Below, piece by piece: positions 8,291 through 16,722 of a stretch of 64,000 nt of DNA. The notes beneath the pieces were generated by a model, which worked only from the letters and a program-made list of their open reading frames with translations, was not told where the DNA came from and did no database searches. A program made the translations under genes and the position numbers. Source of the DNA: an uncultured Verrucomicrobiota bacterium. GTDB taxonomy: Bacteria; Verrucomicrobiota; Verrucomicrobiia; Verrucomicrobiales; Verrucomicrobiaceae. The DNA is taken from NCBI GenBank assembly GCA_903838675.1, contig CAILZI010000161.1:31370-95369 (forward strand). The letters are read 5' to 3'. Numbering within the stretch: position 1 is the stretch's first letter; each line of letters begins with the position of its first letter.

Positions 8291-9580
8291 TCAGCGTTTC
8301 ATCAGCGCTTCAATCTCCTCTGCCTCAATCGGAATGTGAGCCATGAGGTCGATGTTTTCCTTTTCGCCGATGAAGATGTTGTTTTCGAGGCGCACACCGA
8401 GTTTTTCCTCCCGGATGTAGATGCCGGGTTCGACGGTGAAGACCATGCCGGGCTGCACGGGCTTCCACATGTGGCCGACATCATGCACGTCGATGCCCAG
8501 CGGATGCGAAGTGCCGTGCGGGAAGTATTTTTTATACGCCGGCTTGTCGGGGTCCTGCTTGGCGATGTCTTCTTCTGTGATCAGACCGAGGCCGAGCAGT
8601 TCTTTCTCCATCAGCTTGCCCACCTCCTCCTGATATTCACGGATGATGAAGCCGGGGCGCAGCATCTGGCAGCACTTTTTGAAGACGCGCAGCACGGCGT
8701 CATAGACATGGCGCTGGCGCGGCGTGAACTTGCCATTCACAGGAATCGTGCGCGTGAGGTCGGCATTGTAGTTCCCGTAGTTCGCGGCCACATCGAGCAG
8801 AATCATTTCACCGTCCTGGCACTGGCAGTGGTTGGTGATGTAATGCAGCACGCAGGCATTTGCCCCGGTGGCGATGATGGGTGTGTAGGCAAAGCCGCGC
8901 GCACGCTGGCGGATGAACTCGTGGCACAGCTCGGCTTCGATCTCGAACTCGTGCACGCCGGGCTTCACAAACTTCAGCAGGCGGTCAAAGCCCTCGCCCG
9001 TGATGCGAATCGCTTCATTCAGCGCGGTGATTTCATGCGGGCTCTTGATCACGCGCAGCTCGTGCATGAGCTGCGCCAGCCGGCGGTAGTCGTGCAGCGG
9101 GTATTCCCTCTGGCAGCGCTGCGTGAAGCGCATTTCACGCGTCTCCGTGGGGATGGTGGCGCGGGTATGTTCGTTCGAGTTGAGGAAGACATGGTCCGCC
9201 TGGCACATGACGGAGCGGAACTGCGCTTCAAAATCCTCCAGCCAATGCACACGTGGGATGCCGCTGCGTTCCTTCGCCTGCTCCTTGCTGAGCTTCTCAC
9301 CCTCCCACACGGCGATGTGTTCGTTCGTCTCGCGCACAAACAGCATCTCCCGCTGTTTCGGATCAGCCGCATCGGGATAGAGCACCAGAATCGTCTCTTC
9401 CTGATCCACGCCGCTCAGGTAAAACAGATCACTGTTCTGTACAAAGCTGAGGGAGCCGTCCGCATTCGTCGGCAGCACATCATTGGCGTGAACGATCACC
9501 ACCGATTGCGGCGGCAGCTTGGCATAAAGATGCTGACGATTCGAAACGAACAATTCGGCGGGCAAAGGTTGGTAGCGCAT
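8291..9580 (-). CDS. pepP: Xaa-Pro aminopeptidase (M24B metallopeptidase)
   Basis: A 429-aa cytoplasmic aminopeptidase P type enzyme that removes N-terminal residues preceding proline. The N-terminal AMP_N domain (MRYQPLPAELFVSNRQ, DLFYLSGVDQEETILVLYP) is followed by the pita-bread M24 domain from about residue 160. All dimetal ligands seem present: Asp residues in LLDVAANYGNYNADLTRTIP, His in YFPHGTSHPLGIDVHDVG, Glu in FTVEPGIYI and Glu in VRLENNIFI. It is in a minus-strand run between the pseudoprotease gene (69 bases upstream) and rsmE (one base downstream). Confidence 0.94.
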   Translation of the reverse strand: MRYQPLPAELFVSNRQHLYAKLPPQSVVIVHANDVLPTNADGSLSFVQNSDLFYLSGVDQEETILVLYPDAADPKQREMLFVRETNEHIAVWEGEKLSKEQAKERSGIPRVHWLEDFEAQFRSVMCQADHVFLNSNEHTRATIPTETREMRFTQRCQREYPLHDYRRLAQLMHELRVIKSPHEITALNEAIRITGEGFDRLLKFVKPGVHEFEIEAELCHEFIRQRARGFAYTPIIATGANACVLHYITNHCQCQDGEMILLDVAANYGNYNADLTRTIPVNGKFTPRQRHVYDAVLRVFKKCCQMLRPGFIIREYQEEVGKLMEKELLGLGLITEEDIAKQDPDKPAYKKYFPHGTSHPLGIDVHDVGHMWKPVQPGMVFTVEPGIYIREEKLGVRLENNIFIGEKENIDLMAHIPIEAEEIEALMKR

Positions 9581-9649
9581 AAGAGTAGGGCAAGCGTCCC
9601 GCTTGCAGCAGGAGGCGAAATTGCATGCAAGCCCGGTTCTTGCACTCCT

Positions 9650-10756
9650 TTATTGCGCCGGCACCGCCTTTGGCGGATGGCGGTCGTCCTTGATCCACTG
9701 CTGGGTCTCGGTCCAGAAGGCTTCCACGGGCAGGGCAAAGGTGGTCACACGGTCCACACGGGCGATGTTGATGCCGACGACCTTGCCTTCGAGCGTGGCC
9801 ACGGGGCCGCCCATGTCCGTTGGGAGGAGCGGGATGTCGTGCTGCAGGACTTCGGGGAAATTGTCGCTTCTCAAGGAGATGCCGCCATTGGCGAAGTCCT
9901 CGCCCTCCCAGTTTTGCAGCACCTTGGTGCGGCTTGCCAGGCGGACGCGGCAGGATTCCTCCTTATCCTTGCGCAGGTAGCGGACGTCAATGACCTCGCC
10001 GGGCTGGCGTTTGTTCACGATGTCATGCACACGGCGAAACTCCGCCACCTTTTCACCTGCGATGTTGATGATGACGTCGTCCTCCTGCAGGCCGGCGGCT
10101 TCGGCCGGACTTTCGCTGGCAATGCCGATGATGCGCACACCTTTGCCGTCTTTGGCTGATTTTTCATCCATGCGGATGCCCAGCGCGGCGCCCGTGCCGG
10201 GAATGCGGCGGAATTTGGCGCTGACAATGCCGATGCGCGTTTCCTTGCCTGCATCGGCGACACTGCACAGCCACTGGCCGAGGGCAAGAGGGCGTGCGGC
10301 ACCGAACGAAACTGCACGTAAGCCGGTGACGCCAACGGCCTGCGCCAGCACCAGGTCCAGCCGTGTCTCACGGTGCACTTCGCGCAGATCGGCCGTGCGA
10401 CCGTCGCTGAACTGGATGCGCGTTTTGTGCAGTTCAGGCACTTCGCTGGCCTTGATCAAAACGTAGCCGTCTTCACCCACAATGGTGGCCGTGCAGATGG
10501 TGCGGCCTAGCGGGCTCTCGATGCGTGCGGAACAGGCGATGGTGAGCGGCTTGAGTTTCTCAACAGCGGCGAGAGTGTGCTTTCCATTGGTGCGGTCCTC
10601 CTTCGGCAGCGGTAGGCGGGAAGGATCCGCGTGGAGGCTGCTCAGAGGGGTAAGGAGGAAAAGAACTGCGGAACGACGCAGGCCAAATGCCGAAACAACC
10701 CGCGCGCGAGATGCGGCGGGTCTTTCGTCAGCGGGCATGGGGCTTTCCTTCGTCAT
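9650..10756 (-). CDS. S1C-like PDZ protein with a degenerate catalytic triad (pseudoprotease)
   Basis: A 368-aa exported protein with the fold order of an HtrA/Deg protease: signal region (SAVLFLLTPLSSLHA, residues 29-43), trypsin-like domain, PDZ domain (GVRIIGIASESPAEAAGLQEDD) and a second protease-like stretch. Aligned by eye with the neighbouring active protease, the catalytic His is Glu (VLIKASEVP, Glu105) and the catalytic Ser is Met (PTDMGGPV), while the Asp is kept (RLDLVLAQ). It therefore probably cannot cleave peptides and may bind or regulate. The start could be 10756 or 10738. It is 21 bases downstream of the active protease gene, which suggests duplication and a joint role. Confidence 0.85.
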   Translation of the reverse strand: MTKESPMPADERPAASRARVVSAFGLRRSAVLFLLTPLSSLHADPSRLPLPKEDRTNGKHTLAAVEKLKPLTIACSARIESPLGRTICTATIVGEDGYVLIKASEVPELHKTRIQFSDGRTADLREVHRETRLDLVLAQAVGVTGLRAVSFGAARPLALGQWLCSVADAGKETRIGIVSAKFRRIPGTGAALGIRMDEKSAKDGKGVRIIGIASESPAEAAGLQEDDVIINIAGEKVAEFRRVHDIVNKRQPGEVIDVRYLRKDKEESCRVRLASRTKVLQNWEGEDFANGGISLRSDNFPEVLQHDIPLLPTDMGGPVATLEGKVVGINIARVDRVTTFALPVEAFWTETQQWIKDDRHPPKAVPAQ

Positions 10757-10777
10757 TCGGATTTAGTCATTCCATCA

Positions 10778-11812
10778 TCACTGTCCTTCTTCGTGCGGCT
10801 TTTGTGCCAGTTGCACGGACACGTCGCGTTCCTTGCCGTGGGTTCGCAGTTTGATCTTGAGGGTGTCACCGGCGGCACGGGCGCGCACAGTGGCGCTGAA
10901 CTGCTGCTGGTCGGTCATTGGGTCACCATTCACACTGAGAATGACTTCCCCGGAGTGAATGCCCGCCTTCAGCGCTGGCGAGCCTTCGATCACATCGGCC
11001 ACTTCGAGTTCCAGGCTGTCATTCATCACGGTGGCGACTCCGAGATAGCCGCCAGCACCCGTGCCCCAGGTTTTGATGACCTGCGATTTCTGCATCGCCT
11101 CCCAGGAGCGCAGGAAAGGGGTCATGGAGACATGCACGTTTTGGTCGCGGCCCTCCCAGATCTGGCTGTGAATGCCGATGACTTCGCCATTGAAATTAAA
11201 GAGCGGACCACCCGAGTCGCCGCCCATCAGCACACAGTCGGTGTGCAGGCTGTTGGCGGTTTGTTTGATGATCTTGCCCACGCGCAGCACGGGGCCGCGT
11301 GCTTTGTCAAAGCCGCCAGGGTGCCCGAGCGCAAAGCACCACTCGCCCGGCTGCGCCTTGGCCACTTCACGGCTCAGGTTCACAAAGGGCCAGGGCTTGC
11401 CGCGGTCCTTCAGTTTGGCCAGCGCGGCATCGGTCGTTGTGTCCAGCCCCAGAGATTTGGCCGTGGTGACGGTGCCGTCTTCCAAAATGACCTTCATGTC
11501 CTTGCCCGGACCATTGGGTACGTGGGCGGCGGTGAGCAGCAGACCGTCGGCGGAGATGATCACTCCGCTGGCCGTGCCGCCCCCCGTCTGGATGGCCACC
11601 AGCGCCGGGCGTACCGTGGGCAGGAGCTTCTGCACGTCTTTCTGGATCTTCAGCAGCGCGGCGATGTCGGTCTTCGGCTCGGAGGTTTTATCCTTACCGC
11701 CCGCAGCGAAGGCGAATGTGGCAATGATTCCAGACGCCACGAAGACCGTAGCGGCTCTGCGAGCCAGGAGAGTGCAGAGAGAGAACATGCGCGTGCCGGA
11801 GTTTACGTTCAC
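10778..11812 (-). CDS. Trypsin-like serine protease with PDZ domain (HtrA/Deg-like)
   Basis: A 344-aa exported protease. An N-terminal hydrophobic segment (ATVFVASGIIATFAFAAGG, residues 21-39) is the signal or anchor. The S1C catalytic triad is complete: His97 in LLTAAHVPNG, Asp128 in TTTDAALAKL and Ser200 in MGGDSGGPLF. A PDZ domain follows (VIEGSPALKAGIHSGEVILSVNGD). It would degrade misfolded envelope proteins. ATG 11812 is used; ATG 11788 would give a cleaner signal peptide. It heads the minus-strand run of pseudoprotease, pepP and rsmE and is divergent from lpdA (103 bases). Confidence 0.92.
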   Translation of the reverse strand: MNVNSGTRMFSLCTLLARRAATVFVASGIIATFAFAAGGKDKTSEPKTDIAALLKIQKDVQKLLPTVRPALVAIQTGGGTASGVIISADGLLLTAAHVPNGPGKDMKVILEDGTVTTAKSLGLDTTTDAALAKLKDRGKPWPFVNLSREVAKAQPGEWCFALGHPGGFDKARGPVLRVGKIIKQTANSLHTDCVLMGGDSGGPLFNFNGEVIGIHSQIWEGRDQNVHVSMTPFLRSWEAMQKSQVIKTWGTGAGGYLGVATVMNDSLELEVADVIEGSPALKAGIHSGEVILSVNGDPMTDQQQFSATVRARAAGDTLKIKLRTHGKERDVSVQLAQKPHEEGQ

Positions 11813-11915
11813 CCGCCCGGCAGGTCAAACTGCGATCCTGCGGGGAATCTGCTGTTGAATACGGTGCCGGGCTGCGCTTCTCTCGGATGTCTTACCCCCC
11901 AATCACACTCTTTTC

Positions 11916-13292
11916 ATGAACTACGACCTCATCGTCATCGGCGGCGGGCCTGCGGGCTACGTCGGAGCCATCCGCGCAGCTCAACTCGGCAAAAAAGTGG
12001 CCTGTGTCGAAAACGACCGCGCCGGGGGCACCTGCCTGAACTGGGGCTGCATACCCACCAAGGCCCTGCTGAAAAACGCCGAGCTCTACCACACCATCAC
12101 CCACCGCGCTGAGGAGTTCGGCCTCAAGATCGGCAGCGTCGAGTACGACTGGTCCAAGGTCATCGGCCGCAGCCGTGGCGTCAGCGACAAGCTCAACAAG
12201 GGCATCGAGTTCCTCTTCAAGAAGAACAAGGTCGACTACCTCAAAGGCACCGCCAGCATCCCCGCCGCAGGCAAGGTCGAAGTGACCGCTGCCGACGGCA
12301 CCAAGGCCACCCACGAAGCGGCCAACATCCTCATCGCCACCGGCGCGAAGACGCGCCCGATGCCCGGATTCCCCTTCAACGGCAAGACCGTCATCGGCAG
12401 CAAGGAGGCCATGACCCTCGAAAAGCAGCCGAAGAGCATCATCGTCATCGGGGCCGGCGCCATCGGCATTGAGTTCGCTTACTTCTTCAACGCCTACGGC
12501 ACCAAGGTGACCGTCGTTGAAATGCTGCCAGACATCCTCCCCGTCGAGGACACCGAAGTCAGCAAGACGCTGGAAAAGAGCCTCACCAAGTCCGGCATCC
12601 GCATCCTCACCAACACCAAGGTCACCGGCACTTCCGAAGACGGCAACGGCGTGAAGATCACCGTCGAAGGCGCAGCCAACGAAACCCTTGAGGCGGACGT
12701 CTGCCTCGTCGCCATCGGCGTGGCCCCCGTGCTGCCCGGCGGCATCGAGCTCAAGCTCTCCGACCGCGGCTGGCTCCAGACCGACGAACGCTATCAGACC
12801 TCCGTCAAAGGCATCTACGGTGCCGGCGACATCATCGGGCCGCCCTGGCTCGCCCACGTGGCCAGCTACGAGGCCGTGCAGTGCATTGAAGGCCTCTTCA
12901 CCAAGCACAAGCCCAAGAAAGTCGGCGTCTTCCCCGGCTGCACCTACTGCCATCCGCAGGTGGCCAGCATCGGCCTTACCGAGCGCGCGGCCAAGGAAAA
13001 GGGACTCAAGTTCAAGGTCGGCAAGTTCCCCTACGTCGCCAGCGGCAAGGCCCTCGCCGCCGCCGAGCCCGAAGGCTTCGTCAAGATTCTCTACGGCGAG
13101 CCTCACGGTGAGATCATCGGCGCACACATCATCGGCAGCGAAAGCACCGAGATGATCGCCGAGATCGGCCTCGCCATGAATCTCGAAGCCACCTGGGACG
13201 AAATCGAAGCCACCATCCACGCCCATCCGACCCTGTCCGAGATGGTCAAGGAGGCTACGGAAGTCGCCAAGGGGCATCCGATTCACGTGTGA
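11916..13292 (+). CDS. lpdA: Dihydrolipoyl dehydrogenase (E3)
   Basis: A 458-aa flavoprotein disulfide reductase that reoxidises dihydrolipoamide in 2-oxoacid dehydrogenase and glycine cleavage complexes. The FAD-binding GGGPAGYVGAIRAAQLG is at residues 9-25 and the redox disulfide is Cys40/Cys45 in GGTCLNWGCIPTKALL. The NAD-binding motif is VIGAGAIGIEFAYFF, the second FAD motif is GIYGAGDIIG, and the C-terminal catalytic His is in HAHPTLSEM. Length is typical. No E1/E2 genes are adjacent. The start ATG 11916 follows a 103-base divergent intergenic region. Confidence 0.96.
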   Translation: MNYDLIVIGGGPAGYVGAIRAAQLGKKVACVENDRAGGTCLNWGCIPTKALLKNAELYHTITHRAEEFGLKIGSVEYDWSKVIGRSRGVSDKLNKGIEFLFKKNKVDYLKGTASIPAAGKVEVTAADGTKATHEAANILIATGAKTRPMPGFPFNGKTVIGSKEAMTLEKQPKSIIVIGAGAIGIEFAYFFNAYGTKVTVVEMLPDILPVEDTEVSKTLEKSLTKSGIRILTNTKVTGTSEDGNGVKITVEGAANETLEADVCLVAIGVAPVLPGGIELKLSDRGWLQTDERYQTSVKGIYGAGDIIGPPWLAHVASYEAVQCIEGLFTKHKPKKVGVFPGCTYCHPQVASIGLTERAAKEKGLKFKVGKFPYVASGKALAAAEPEGFVKILYGEPHGEIIGAHIIGSESTEMIAEIGLAMNLEATWDEIEATIHAHPTLSEMVKEATEVAKGHPIHV

Positions 13293-13308
13293 GGAGGGGT
13301 GAAACTTT

Positions 13309-14127
13309 GTGACCCGCATCCTGTTTTGGAACATTCGAGGCAGGCCGCTTGAAGCACTTGTTGCTCAAGCGGCCATCGAACAGGATGCGGACATCGTGAT
13401 CATCTGTGAACATGGAAGCCGCATCGCCCAAATTGAGGATGCGCTGAACAAGGCGGATCCGAACAAGCGTATGGCATATGTAAAGCCTGTCCTGAAAAGA
13501 CACGCATCGCTGGCGTTGTTTTCTCGTGTGACCGTCGGGAAGCTTGCCACGGTGACTGAGCATTCCCACTGCCTAGTTCATGCTTTGCAGCGTTCAAACG
13601 GCGACGAATTGCTGATTGCCTCCGTTCACTTGTCGAGTCCGATGCATCAGTCAGAGAGAGACTTGATGTTTCTTGCTCAGGACTCTGCTGATCTCATCCG
13701 AGATCAGGAAAGTCAACGAAGGCACCGGCACACACTTGTGGTGGGCGATTTCAATATGGACCCGTATCACCCAGGCATGATCGCGAGTCATTGTTTTCAC
13801 GCCGTCATGGATCGCCGTTTGGCAATGGAGGAGTCCAGAGTCATCCAAAAACAAGAACACCACTTCTTTTATAATCCCATGTGGAGCAGACTTGGGGATG
13901 ATTCGCTAGGCCCGCCCGGCAGCTACTTTTATCGCAAAGCCAGTCCAGAATGCCACTTTTGGCATGCTTGGGATCAAGTGCTTGTGCGACCTGCCATTTT
14001 GGGGCATTTTAACAATACCCGGCTTTCAGTAATCACTCAAATTGGGGTCACCCAAATGCTTGACCAAAAAGGCCGACCTAATTTCAAGAAATATTCGGAT
14101 CATCTGCCAATCGCATTCGAAATTTAA
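13309..14127 (+). CDS. Endonuclease/exonuclease/phosphatase (EEP) family protein
   Basis: A 272-aa protein starting with GTG 13309, preceded by a good Shine-Dalgarno (GAGGAGGGG, 13291-13299). The EEP landmarks are in order: ILFWNIRG (residues 4-11), DIVIICEHGS with the metal-binding Glu, SVHLSSP, VVGDFNMDP and the C-terminal YSDHLPIAF with the catalytic Asp-His. It should be a Mg-dependent phosphodiesterase or nuclease; whether it acts on nucleic acid or a small substrate is unknown. Base composition is visibly lower in GC than the flanking lpdA and amidohydrolase genes. The small unknown gene begins 13 bases after its stop, so the two form a cassette, probably horizontally acquired. Confidence 0.85.
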   Translation: MTRILFWNIRGRPLEALVAQAAIEQDADIVIICEHGSRIAQIEDALNKADPNKRMAYVKPVLKRHASLALFSRVTVGKLATVTEHSHCLVHALQRSNGDELLIASVHLSSPMHQSERDLMFLAQDSADLIRDQESQRRHRHTLVVGDFNMDPYHPGMIASHCFHAVMDRRLAMEESRVIQKQEHHFFYNPMWSRLGDDSLGPPGSYFYRKASPECHFWHAWDQVLVRPAILGHFNNTRLSVITQIGVTQMLDQKGRPNFKKYSDHLPIAFEI

Positions 14128-14140
14128 CCTCGATTTTGCC

Positions 14141-14557
14141 ATGTCTGCAGCCACCAAAAACCTCTGGGGTTCGATTCCCGCCGTCGCCAAAACAAAGACG
14201 CCGCTTACTGTTTTGCGAGAGCAGGGGCGCATTTTGGAGAAAGAAACCGGTGGTCGGCTTGTGGGTATAGTGACAACTAGAACTAATTCGCAAGGCGACA
14301 TGGTGCACAACTTCTACATCCAGGCTCCCCTCCTGGACGACTACTCTCATCTGCTGCTTTCCGTGCTGCATGGGGCAAAAATGTTTCCGCTAACTGTTCA
14401 TTTTGAAGGCAAAAAACCTTCGGTTAAAAACATGGTGGCATTTGAAAATCTGCTCGGGCTGATCCTGAAAAAACCTTCGACCAAAGAGGTGGTCAACAGC
14501 CTTCTGGCACAGTCAGGTGCACTGTACAAAGACCAGATGATAGTAAAGACCAGATGA
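14141..14557 (+). CDS. Small protein of unknown function, partner of the EEP gene
   Basis: A 138-aa cytoplasmic protein with no signal peptide or membrane helix and no domain I recognise. ATG 14141 (MSAATKNLWGSIPAVAKTK) lies 13 bases after the EEP stop; an in-frame start at 14042 would overlap the EEP gene and is less likely. The protein has an alpha/beta look (YIQAPLLDDYSHLLLSVLHG, FENLLGLILKKPSTKEVVN). The last codons fall in a 15-base direct repeat (14528-14542 and 14545-14559), which suggests the 3' end has been altered. Low GC like the EEP gene. It could be a regulator or inhibitor of the EEP enzyme; that is speculation. Confidence 0.7.
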   Translation: MSAATKNLWGSIPAVAKTKTPLTVLREQGRILEKETGGRLVGIVTTRTNSQGDMVHNFYIQAPLLDDYSHLLLSVLHGAKMFPLTVHFEGKKPSVKNMVAFENLLGLILKKPSTKEVVNSLLAQSGALYKDQMIVKTR

Positions 14558-14559
14558 TA
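14528..14559. repeat. 15-bp direct repeat at the distal edge of the EEP cassette
   Basis: The 15-mer AAAGACCAGATGATA occurs at 14528-14542 and again at 14545-14559, two bases apart. It contains the stop codon of the 138-aa gene and marks where lower-GC cassette DNA gives way to high-GC chromosomal DNA. It may be a slippage duplication or a junction scar. Confidence 0.8.
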
Positions 14560-14613
14560 TGGTGTTCGTGGCAAGGTAGCGCGGTTTACTGCGTATGGCA
14601 TCTACCTTTCTCC

Positions 14614-15579
14614 ATGAACCGCCGTCAGTTCCTCCACACCACCTCCGCCGCAGCTCTCACCGCATCCTCCTGCACCACGACCACCCGGCGGGCGGACAAG
14701 CTGATCATCGACACGCATCAGCATCTCTGGGGCCGTGGCTTCGTGAATCCACCCTGGGTCAAAACCGCGCCAGAAGTGCTGCAGCATGATTTCCTCACCC
14801 CCGAGTATGTCGAGGCGACCCACGGCCTGAAGGTGAAGGCCATCTACATGGAGGTCGATGTGGCTCCAAAAGATCACATCAATGAAGCCGACGCCATCGT
14901 GGCGCAAATCCGCGCCCGCAACACACCCACCGTCGCTGCCACCATCGGCGGCCGTCCCGCATCCTCGGATTTCGAGAGCTACGTGCAGCGCTACGCAGGC
15001 AACGGCATCGTCAAAGGCTTGCGCCAGGTGCTCCATGGTCCCTCCACACCCGTTGGCTACTGCCTGCGGCCCGACTTCGTGCGCGGCGTGCAGACGCTCG
15101 GCAAACACGGCCTCAACTTCGAACTCACCATGCGCCCCACCGAGCTGCACGATGCCGTGAAGCTCATCCAGCAGTGCCCGGAGACCCATTTCGTCCTCGA
15201 CCACTGCGGCAACGGCGACCCCAAGGCCTTCAATCCAAAGCTCGGCCCCGACATGAAACGCAGCTGCACCGCCGACGGCTGGAAGCGCGGTATCGATGCT
15301 GTCGCCGCACAGCCCGGCGTGATGTGCAAGATCAGCGGCATCGTCGCCTTTGTGCCACCGGAAAAGTGGAGTGCCGAAGACCTCGCACCGGTGGTGAATC
15401 ACTGCCTTGATGCCTTCGGCCCTGACCGCGTCTTCTTCGGCGGCGACTGGCCCGTATGCCTCCTCGGCAGCCGCGTGCGTGGCTGGGTCGAGGCCCTGAA
15501 CCAGATCATGGCAGACCGCCCCTTCGCTGACCAACGCAAGCTGTGGTCGGGCAATGCGAGCAAATTTTACCGGCTGTAA
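14614..15579 (+). CDS. Amidohydrolase-family protein (TIM-barrel, Tat/lipoprotein-type leader)
   Basis: A 321-aa exported amidohydrolase-2 family protein. The start at ATG 14614 (MNRRQFLHTTSAAALTASSC) gives a twin-arginine-like leader with a Cys at residue 20 that could be lipidated; the frame extends upstream to 14554 but the leader fixes this start. Metal-binding features are IIDTHQHLWG near the N-terminus, FVLDHCGNGDPKAF and the late FFGGDWPVCLL with the catalytic Asp. Relatives include lactonases such as L-fuconolactonase and 2-pyrone-4,6-dicarboxylate lactonase, so a sugar-lactone hydrolase is plausible. It is convergent with the ABC permease gene, six bases away. Confidence 0.88.
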   Translation: MNRRQFLHTTSAAALTASSCTTTTRRADKLIIDTHQHLWGRGFVNPPWVKTAPEVLQHDFLTPEYVEATHGLKVKAIYMEVDVAPKDHINEADAIVAQIRARNTPTVAATIGGRPASSDFESYVQRYAGNGIVKGLRQVLHGPSTPVGYCLRPDFVRGVQTLGKHGLNFELTMRPTELHDAVKLIQQCPETHFVLDHCGNGDPKAFNPKLGPDMKRSCTADGWKRGIDAVAAQPGVMCKISGIVAFVPPEKWSAEDLAPVVNHCLDAFGPDRVFFGGDWPVCLLGSRVRGWVEALNQIMADRPFADQRKLWSGNASKFYRL

Positions 15580-15585
15580 CGCACC

Positions 15586-16722
15586 TCAATCCAGCGTCTG
15601 CCGGTAGCGAAACACCCCGATGACGAGGGCGATGATCGCAAACAGTCCAATCTGCCAGAGCTGCAGCGAGATGTCGGCAAAGTCGTTTCCCTTCAGCAGT
15701 ACCCCGCGCACGATGCGCAGGAAGTGCGTGAGCGGCAGCACCTCGCCGATGTTCTGCGCCCACTGCGGCATGCCGCGAAAGGGAAACATGAAGCCGGAGA
15801 GCAGCAGCGAGGGCAGGAAGAAAAAGAACGAGCCCTGCACCGCCTGCAGCTGATTGGTGGCCAGTGTCGAGAAGGTGATTCCGACCGCGAGGTTTGCAGC
15901 GATGAAGACAAACGCGGCGGCAAAAAGCAGCCCGAGGTTTCCGATCATCGGAACATGAAAGAGGAAATGCGCCGCGATCAAAATAAGCGTCACCTGAATG
16001 TAGCCGACAAACATGTACGGGATGATCTTCCCCAGCAGCACCTCAAACGGCCGCGTCGGCATCGAGAGCAGGTTCTCCATCGTTCCACGTTCCCGTTCGC
16101 GTGTGATAGCCAGCGCAGTGATCATGACCATCGTCATCGTCAGCACCACGCCCATGAGACCGGGGACGATGTTGTACTGTGTAACGGCCTCCGGGTTGTA
16201 CAGCGCATGAATTCGCAGATCGATGGGAGCTTCGCTTTGCGCCAGGTAGGCGAGCGGCCCTTTGAAATCATTCATGAGCGCCGTGGTCAGCAGCGGGCGC
16301 ATGATGTTGATCGCGTTGCTCGTCGCCGCAGGGTCGGTGGCGTCGGCTTCGATCAGCAGGGTGGGTTTGTCACCCCGCAGGAGATCGCGTGAGAAGTCCT
16401 GCGGGATGGTGATGACGAACTGCACCTCGCCATGCTCCAGCACCTCGCGTGCCTCGTCCTCGCTGTGCACCTGCTGCACAAACTCGTAGTAGCCGCTGTT
16501 GCGGATGGCGCTGAGCAGCGTGCGCGCCTGCGGTCCCTGGTCATTCATGAGCACCGCAGCAGGCAGGTGCTTGGGGTCCGAGTTGATGGCAAAGCCAAAA
16601 AGCAGGAGCTGCAGCAGCGGAATGCCCACCATCATGCCGAAGGTCACGCGGTCCCGCCGCATCTGGATGAACTCCTTGATGATGATCGCCAGAAAGCGGG
16701 TGATGGAGAAATAGCGGTTCAT
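15586..16722 (-). CDS. ABC-2 type exporter permease (YbhR/YhhJ-like)
   Basis: A 378-aa inner-membrane permease. One N-terminal helix (GMMVGIPLLQLLLFGFAI) is followed by a large periplasmic loop (about residues 50-180) and five C-terminal helices, including VVLTMTMVMITALAITRERERGTMENLL, the conserved ABC-2 element. This topology fits the DrrB/YbhR class of drug or dye exporters. It overlaps the ATPase gene by four bases and is the third gene of an HlyD-ATPase-permease operon. E. coli Ybh systems have two permeases; only one is present here. Confidence 0.92.
   Translation of the reverse strand: MNRYFSITRFLAIIIKEFIQMRRDRVTFGMMVGIPLLQLLLFGFAINSDPKHLPAAVLMNDQGPQARTLLSAIRNSGYYEFVQQVHSEDEAREVLEHGEVQFVITIPQDFSRDLLRGDKPTLLIEADATDPAATSNAINIMRPLLTTALMNDFKGPLAYLAQSEAPIDLRIHALYNPEAVTQYNIVPGLMGVVLTMTMVMITALAITRERERGTMENLLSMPTRPFEVLLGKIIPYMFVGYIQVTLILIAAHFLFHVPMIGNLGLLFAAAFVFIAANLAVGITFSTLATNQLQAVQGSFFFFLPSLLLSGFMFPFRGMPQWAQNIGEVLPLTHFLRIVRGVLLKGNDFADISLQLWQIGLFAIIALVIGVFRYRQTLD

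Noticed and set aside
8114..10159. 681-codon plus-strand open frame
   Set aside because: It spans the antisense of pepP, the pseudoprotease and the intergenic region; high GC makes such shadows common. The minus-strand proteins have clear family motifs.
11892..13334. 480-codon minus-strand frame opposite lpdA
   Set aside because: Antisense shadow of a well-supported flavoprotein gene; composition is Gly/Asp/Val-rich without motifs.
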